In this document: positions 59,330 to 64,000 of the stretch, in pieces
How positions within the stretch are numbered: position 1 is the first letter of the stretch
How the letters are laid out: each line of letters begins with the position of its first letter
DNA from: Sarcocystis neurona
Taxonomy: Eukaryota > Apicomplexa > Conoidasida > Eucoccidiorida > Sarcocystidae
Assembly (NCBI GenBank): GCA_000727475.1
Contig: KL647288.1
Span: 4,989,292 to 5,053,291 of the forward strand
Reading direction: 5' to 3'
DNA length: 64,000 nucleotides
Program-made: the position numbers and the translations under genes
Notes under the pieces: model-generated
The model's input: the letters and a program-made list of their open reading frames with translations, nothing else
Databases searched by the model: none
Told to the model about the DNA's origin: nothing

Positions 59330-61950
59330 GTCTAGTGCTGTTGAGATAATGTTTCTATGCTGCTGTTGATGGTAAGCGGCTGCAAAGAAAGGCCCTCGAC
59401 CGCCTGTAGACGAGCATTGTGCGCCGCAGCAGCAGCTGTTGCTCTTGTGGCTGGCGACGCTGTTGAGGCTGCAGCAGCTGTTTTTCTTCCCAGTGCTGCA
59501 CCTGCTGCGACGGCTGGCACTGCTGCTCCCGCAACGGCGCACACTCGCTGTGCTGCTGGTGCCTGCAGCCACGCGCGCGGACGAGGACATGCGCGCCCGT
59601 CGTTTATTTCTTCTCCGTATCTCCGCGGTCGTCCACAATCGTTGTTGCGGCTGCTGCGCGCGAGGGCTTCTGTGCCCTGTCATTGGTTTGTCAATTGCGT
59701 TAGATGGCCTGCTGCCGGACCCACCACGTGCTGCACGACCGACGCAGTTCTTTCCCTACCTTTCTTCATCGTGTCCTTCCTGAATTTCCACTTCACACGT
59801 AGAGCGACCGGCTGCCCGTCGTTCCCTGCCGTTGCGGTGGCCAACTCCGAACCCTTGCACCTACTACTCCCTCCTCTCCGGCCGCTGAGCAGCACCGCCC
59901 ACCAACAACGTCCTGCATGCCCATTGTCCCAGCCGCACGTTTCCTCCGTATAGTTACACATTCATCATTTACATATATTTAGATGTATATACAGACATGT
60001 AGATGACACCCGGGTACACTTCTACGGAATGTATCTACGCATTTATACAAAGAGGTGCAGAGTTTAGTGTGTGTCCCTCTACGTCCTCACCTACCGTTAC
60101 ACCCGCTCCGCACCAACCGCAGTCCACTCTCACACTTCCCATTTCTGCCACAGCAGATAGGCGTCCCCTAGCTTCTGCTGCTGCGCCTGTTGGTGTGCTG
60201 CTGCTGAAAGCGACTGCGGCTGCCGCTGCTAACGCTGCTGCCGGTCCTGTTGCTGTTGCGGCCGCCGACGGCTTGCTGCAGCCGCAGCTGGTGCTGCTGC
60301 GGGGTTGTTACCGCCGCTGCAGGCGCTGCACACCTTCTGAGCAGCTGCTGCTCCCGCCGCTGCCTCAGGGCTGCCACCCAGCAGCACCAGCAGATCCTCG
60401 CCACACACGTAGCAGTTGACTGCTGCTTCTCCCCTGTTACCTGTGCCGCTGTCGTTTTTATTCCTGTCACCCGCTGCCGCCCCTGTTCTAGCGTACTTTG
60501 AGACTGCATTCGCTTAGATCAGCAACAGCAGCAGTTCCTGGGCGCACACCACCGATTCCGCCTCTGCTACCGTCCTCGCTTGCGGTGGTGTGCTGCTGCT
60601 GTCGTTCAGCCTTCGCCCTGCAGCTGCTGCTGCTCGATCTGTCGCAGTTCGTCACACCAGCAGCAGCAGCAGGTACTTCCGCACACGTGTGCCGGTGCTG
60701 CTGTCGGCTCTTCCCGTCCGCTCTGCTGCAAAAAAAAGCAGGAGCGACTCTTCGAGCCATGCGAACGGCCATCTGGTAGCCCGAGTTCCTAATGCTTCAT
60801 CTGCTTCTTCTTTGTCTTCTGCCGCAGTTGTAAAGGTAAGCACCAGCGCGTTGCCAGCATGCACTTGCTGCTCCATCCGTTGCAGCAGGAGGCCCGCTCT
60901 CTCTTTTTCTCAGCAGACCGGGTACGTGGCAGCATGTCCCTGCCCCCCGTCCTGCTGCCACACCTAGCGTCCCAGTAGCATTCTTAGCAGCAGCAACAGG
61001 AACACCAACGCAGTAGAAGGCCGTGCACGTGCTGGTCTTCCGTTTTTTGTAGCATCAGGAGGGTGCCTTCTTCGGTCTTCCTCAGCCGGGCCGACAACAG
61101 CGGCTGCTGTGTTCTATTTCGCTCTAGCAGTAGAAAGTCTGTGCTTCTCTCGGCAGCGCAACCCAGCTGCTGCAGGCCAGTACCCTCCCCCGTTCTTTCG
61201 TCCCCCCCGTCTGTGCAAGCTGCAGGCAGACCAGGCTGTGGTTTATCCCGCTGCAGTGCTGCCGCAATGGGAGCTCGCTGGCGCTCAGCTGCCGCTACCC
61301 AGCAGCAGCGGCAGCAGGCACCCCAGGGGCGAACCACGTAGGAAGAAGACGCGTCAGGAGTAGCAGCAGCCGGTGGTGTTGCCGTCCAGAAGATGCGGCA
61401 GCAACAGGACGTCTAGAAGAAGAACCGGTTCCCCATCGGCGAGGGCCCACCAGCAGCAACACAGCAGACAATAGATCGCCTAGCAGACGTAGTAGCAACA
61501 ACTGACCGCAGCGACGGCCCAGCAGAAGAGCAGCGAGTGGCAAGTGCTGAAGCAGCTCGTCCAGCAGTAGGGGACCACTGCGAAGGAGCAGAAGCAGTGG
61601 CAGCAGCGCACCCCTCCTTCGCGCAGCAGTGGCAACGACCGCAGCGGGGGCACATCCGTACGCGATGTGTTGCACCTGGAGAGGTGCGGCAGCCGCACAG
61701 AGAAGGGGCGCTAGCTGCTGCTGCTACAGCGACAGAAGCACCAGCAGCATACGCGTGCGGCATCACCTCGGACAGCAGAAGCAGCAGCAGCGGTAGCACT
61801 GCGTACGTTCCGTCGCTGCTAGAGTTAAAGCTTACCAAGGAAACCCGGCGCGTGCATCATCCCGGCGATCCTTCCTACCTGCTAGATTTGCTGCTACTGC
61901 TGCTGCTGGTGCGGAAGAACGAGCAGCACTCGTCTCTGTGACGTTCAGTA
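59330..61950. other. Triplet-rich region, frames on both strands, no firm gene
   Basis: Minus frames 59102-59683, 60168-60509, 60488-60772, 60652-60876 and 60984-61337 have mixed, coding-like composition (for example RNRTQQPLLSARLRKTEEGT in the last), and match the strand that carries CAG here. Plus frames 59357-59953, 60003-60419 and 61537-61941 are also open; the last ends LLELKLTKETRRVHHPGDPS with a Leu run. A minus-strand spliced gene over about 59.1-61.3 kb is the likelier reading, but exons cannot be fixed. Confidence 0.3.
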
Positions 61951-61951
61951 G

Positions 61952-64000
61952 CAGCGCGGGCCACAGTATCAGCGCAGCCAGCAGCAGGAGCCGCAGGACG
62001 AGCAGCAGCAGCAGGATCAAACGGAGCAACAGCGGCAGGACCAGCAGCAACAACAGCGGCAGGAACGCCAGAAGCAACAGCGGCAGGGCCGGCAGAAGCA
62101 ACAGCGGCAGCGACAACTCCTACTACGCCAGCGCTTAGCAGCCGAAGTGGTAACTATGATTACCGACAACAGTTGTAGCGCGGCTCGCACCGGCAGCAGC
62201 AGCAGCACTACAAGCAGCAGTCCTGCAACTGGGCAGCACTGGGACAGCAGCGGAGACAAGGTGGGCGGCAGCAGGACGCTCGCTGCAACACTCAGCAGCG
62301 ACAGCGTCAGCAGCAGCAGCAGCGACGTCAGCCCTGAAGGCAGCATTGGCAGCAGCAGCAGCAACGGCAGCCGCATCACGTGCCTCAGCGATCGTAGCCG
62401 CAGTGCTACAAGGATAAACGAGAGGAATAGCCCGAGCAAGAGCTGCGTTACCGGCTTGTCGAAGGGTAGCACCAGCGACACAGACAACCGCAGTGACAGC
62501 CCCACAAGCGACAGCAGCACTGCGCCGCCCGCCACCGCCCGCGTCAGGACGGAGGAGGATTCCAACAAGAGCAGCAGCAGCAGCAGCATACGCGTCTTTG
62601 GCTCGGGAGGAAGTAGCAGCGGTAGCAGTCGAATTATCAATGATAGGAGATGCTGCAGCAATAGCAGCAGCAGCATTTTGGCTGAGGAAAGAGGCGGCAG
62701 CAGCAGCGTAAGCACCGCCTCTGCCTTTCGAAGTAGCAGCAGCAGCAGCGTTCCCAGTCGTATGGGCCGCAACAGCGCTGCAGAGTCAATATTCCATGAA
62801 GGCATCGGCAGCACGGGTGCACACAACAATGCTTGCTGCACATCCCCCACCGCCTGTAGCAGCAGCTGCGCCGCCGGCAGCTCCACAGGCGCACGCGAGA
62901 CCGCAAACGAGAAAAGCAACACCGACAGCAGCGGCGAGGGCAGCAGCACCATTGCCAGCGTCGCCAGCATCAGCCGCACCAGCAGCAACGTCGGGAACAG
63001 TAGCAGGGGCCATGGCAGCGACAGCAACCGATCCAGCAGTAGCGTCAGTAGCAACGCCAGGAGCCGCACTAGCGGCGACAGCACTGGCAGCGGGAGCGAC
63101 AGCAGCAGCACCAAGAGTAGCCGCAGCGGCGTCAGCAGTAGCAGTGGCAGCGACAGCAGCAGCCGCACCGATAGCACCGGGAGTAGCAGCACCAGCAGCA
63201 TCAACAGTAGCGATGGCGGCGACAGAAGCAGCAACCGCAGCACTGGGAGCAGCAGCAACAGCAGCACTAACGGTAGCACTGGGAAGGACAGCAACAGCAG
63301 CAGCAGCGACGCCAGCAGCAGCGGAAGTGGCACCAGCAGGAGTACCAGCAGTACCACGGGCAGGGAGAGCAGCAGTGAGGGGACGAAGACCAGCAGCGAA
63401 AGCAGGGTGGAAGAGAGGAACAGGGAAGCTGGTGCCGCGGTGGAAGATGCGTCTGAGTGCCTGCACCGCAGGAACGGCGGCTCTGCAATGTCCTTCGCTG
63501 CTACTGGTGCAGAGGCTGCTGGGGGAGCCTGCCGTCCTGCCGCCGCTGAAGGTTCATGGGACGCAGTTGTCGTTTGCGCTGCCGCACGCAGCAGCAGTAC
63601 TGCTCCTCTCTCTCCACTTCTCGGCGTAGCTGCCACTGCTGCTGCTGTTGCAACGGATCCTCCTGCAACTGCGCGTTCGAGCCGTCGGAGTTCTGCTACG
63701 GGAAGCCGCGGTCGTTCTCCTGCGGCGACTTCTGCTGGGACAGAAGATCCTGCGTGCAGTCCAACTAGTGGTAGTGCAGCAGCGACTCGCCCCACAGTGT
63801 CTCCTGATGCTGCTGCTGTGTCGGGACCTTCCCCGGGTGTTGCCGTGGATTCTCCTGCCACAGCTGCAAGTGCTGCTGCGTCTCGCCCTGCCGCTGGTAC
63901 TGCTTCTCCTATCGATGCCGTTTCTGCCGCTCTTTCGGTAGCGACGCGGTCGGTCCGCATGCAGCGTCGGCGGCGTGCTCGCGACCCAGTGAAAATACCC
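61952..64000 (+). CDS. Gln/Ser/Ala-rich open frame running off the right edge
   Basis: From the codon after TAG 61949-61951 the plus frame on positions 61952, 61955 and so on has no stop to 64000, about 683 codons. It opens Gln/Arg-rich (QRGPQYQRSQQQEPQDEQQQ), reaches the first ATG at 62156 (MITDNSCSAARTGSSSS), becomes Ser-rich with many Asp, Arg, Asn and Thr (for example TDNRSDSPTSDSSTAPPATA), and ends Ala/Pro/Ser-rich. The TAG is preceded by GTTCAG, so the front may be an intron junction. The composition, with charged residues in the Ser runs, favours this frame over the Leu-rich minus frame 62017-63960 and the Ala-rich plus frame 62796-63629. No domain is seen; the gene is truncated by the window. 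Confidence 0.6.

Larger units (their letters stand above)
52900..63500. repeat. Dense CAG/CTG triplet territory
   Basis: Imperfect CAG-family triplets recur throughout, absent at this density left of 52 kb. By eye the CAG-bearing strand switches: minus over about 53-56.7 kb, plus around 58.2-58.6 kb, minus over about 59.1-61.0 kb, and plus over about 61.3-63.4 kb. In frame they give Gln, Ala or Ser on the CAG strand and Leu, Cys or Ala on the other. Confidence 0.9.

Noticed and set aside
62796..63629. 277-codon Ala/Thr-rich plus frame
   Set aside because: Almost pure Ala/Thr/Pro, typical of the shifted reading of AGC/GCA triplets beside the Ser-rich frame.
62017..63960. 647-codon minus-strand open frame
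   Set aside because: Most of it is Leu runs from CAG triplets read antisense; the overlapping plus frame has mixed, charged composition and is longer.

Overview
The window looks like nuclear DNA of an apicomplexan coccidian, most likely an Eimeria species. Three things point there. A spliced cytosolic ribosomal protein uL2 (RPL8) has an apicomplexan-type start. A spliced subtilisin-like protease has the acidic calcium-loop and GPI-like tail of the apicomplexan SUB1 group. The last 12 kb is saturated with CAG/CTG triplets that read as long Gln, Ala and Ser runs, as is known for Eimeria genomes. Genes are intron-rich (introns up to 2.3 kb), so real proteins are scattered over short exons. I built models by joining exon-like frames across GT..AG junctions with compatible phase; no transcript data were available.

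Layout. 0.8-3.2 kb (+): a six-exon gene for a small protein I cannot name. 4.3 kb: an isolated exon. 6.3-7.6 kb (+): exon-like segments of a Thr/Ala/Pro-rich, N-glycosylation-site-bearing protein, with a 186-bp tandem duplication. 8.5-10.7 kb (+): a large low-complexity gene with one clear intron. 10.7-16.4 kb: mostly non-coding, with several tandem duplications. 16.4-18.5 kb (+): a signal-peptide gene with at least three exons. 22.5-23.0 kb (+): further exon-like pieces. 23.5-28.6 kb (+): RPL8 in four exons. 28.9 kb and 32.8-35.4 kb (+): more exon-like pieces of unknown genes. 35.4-42.0 kb: sparse, with one or two small coding pieces at 37.5-38.0 kb. 42.0-48.7 kb (+): the subtilisin-like protease in eight exons with Asp, His and Ser catalytic residues and the oxyanion Asn. 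50.7-51.0 kb (+): the 3' end of a small gene.

At about 52 kb the sequence changes character. 52.0-57.9 kb (-) is one giant open frame for a Cid1/Trf4-type nucleotidyltransferase (non-canonical poly(A) or poly(U) polymerase) whose small catalytic core is stretched by homopolymer insertions. 58-61.9 kb is triplet-rich with a probable membrane-protein exon and unclear frames on both strands. From 61.95 kb to the right edge one uninterrupted plus-strand frame of about 683 codons (Gln, then Ser, then Ala rich) runs out of the window. The sharp border resembles the repeat-poor/repeat-rich segment alternation described for Eimeria chromosomes.

The genes do not form a functional cluster; they are typical independent eukaryotic units. 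The best-supported calls are RPL8, the protease and the nucleotidyltransferase.
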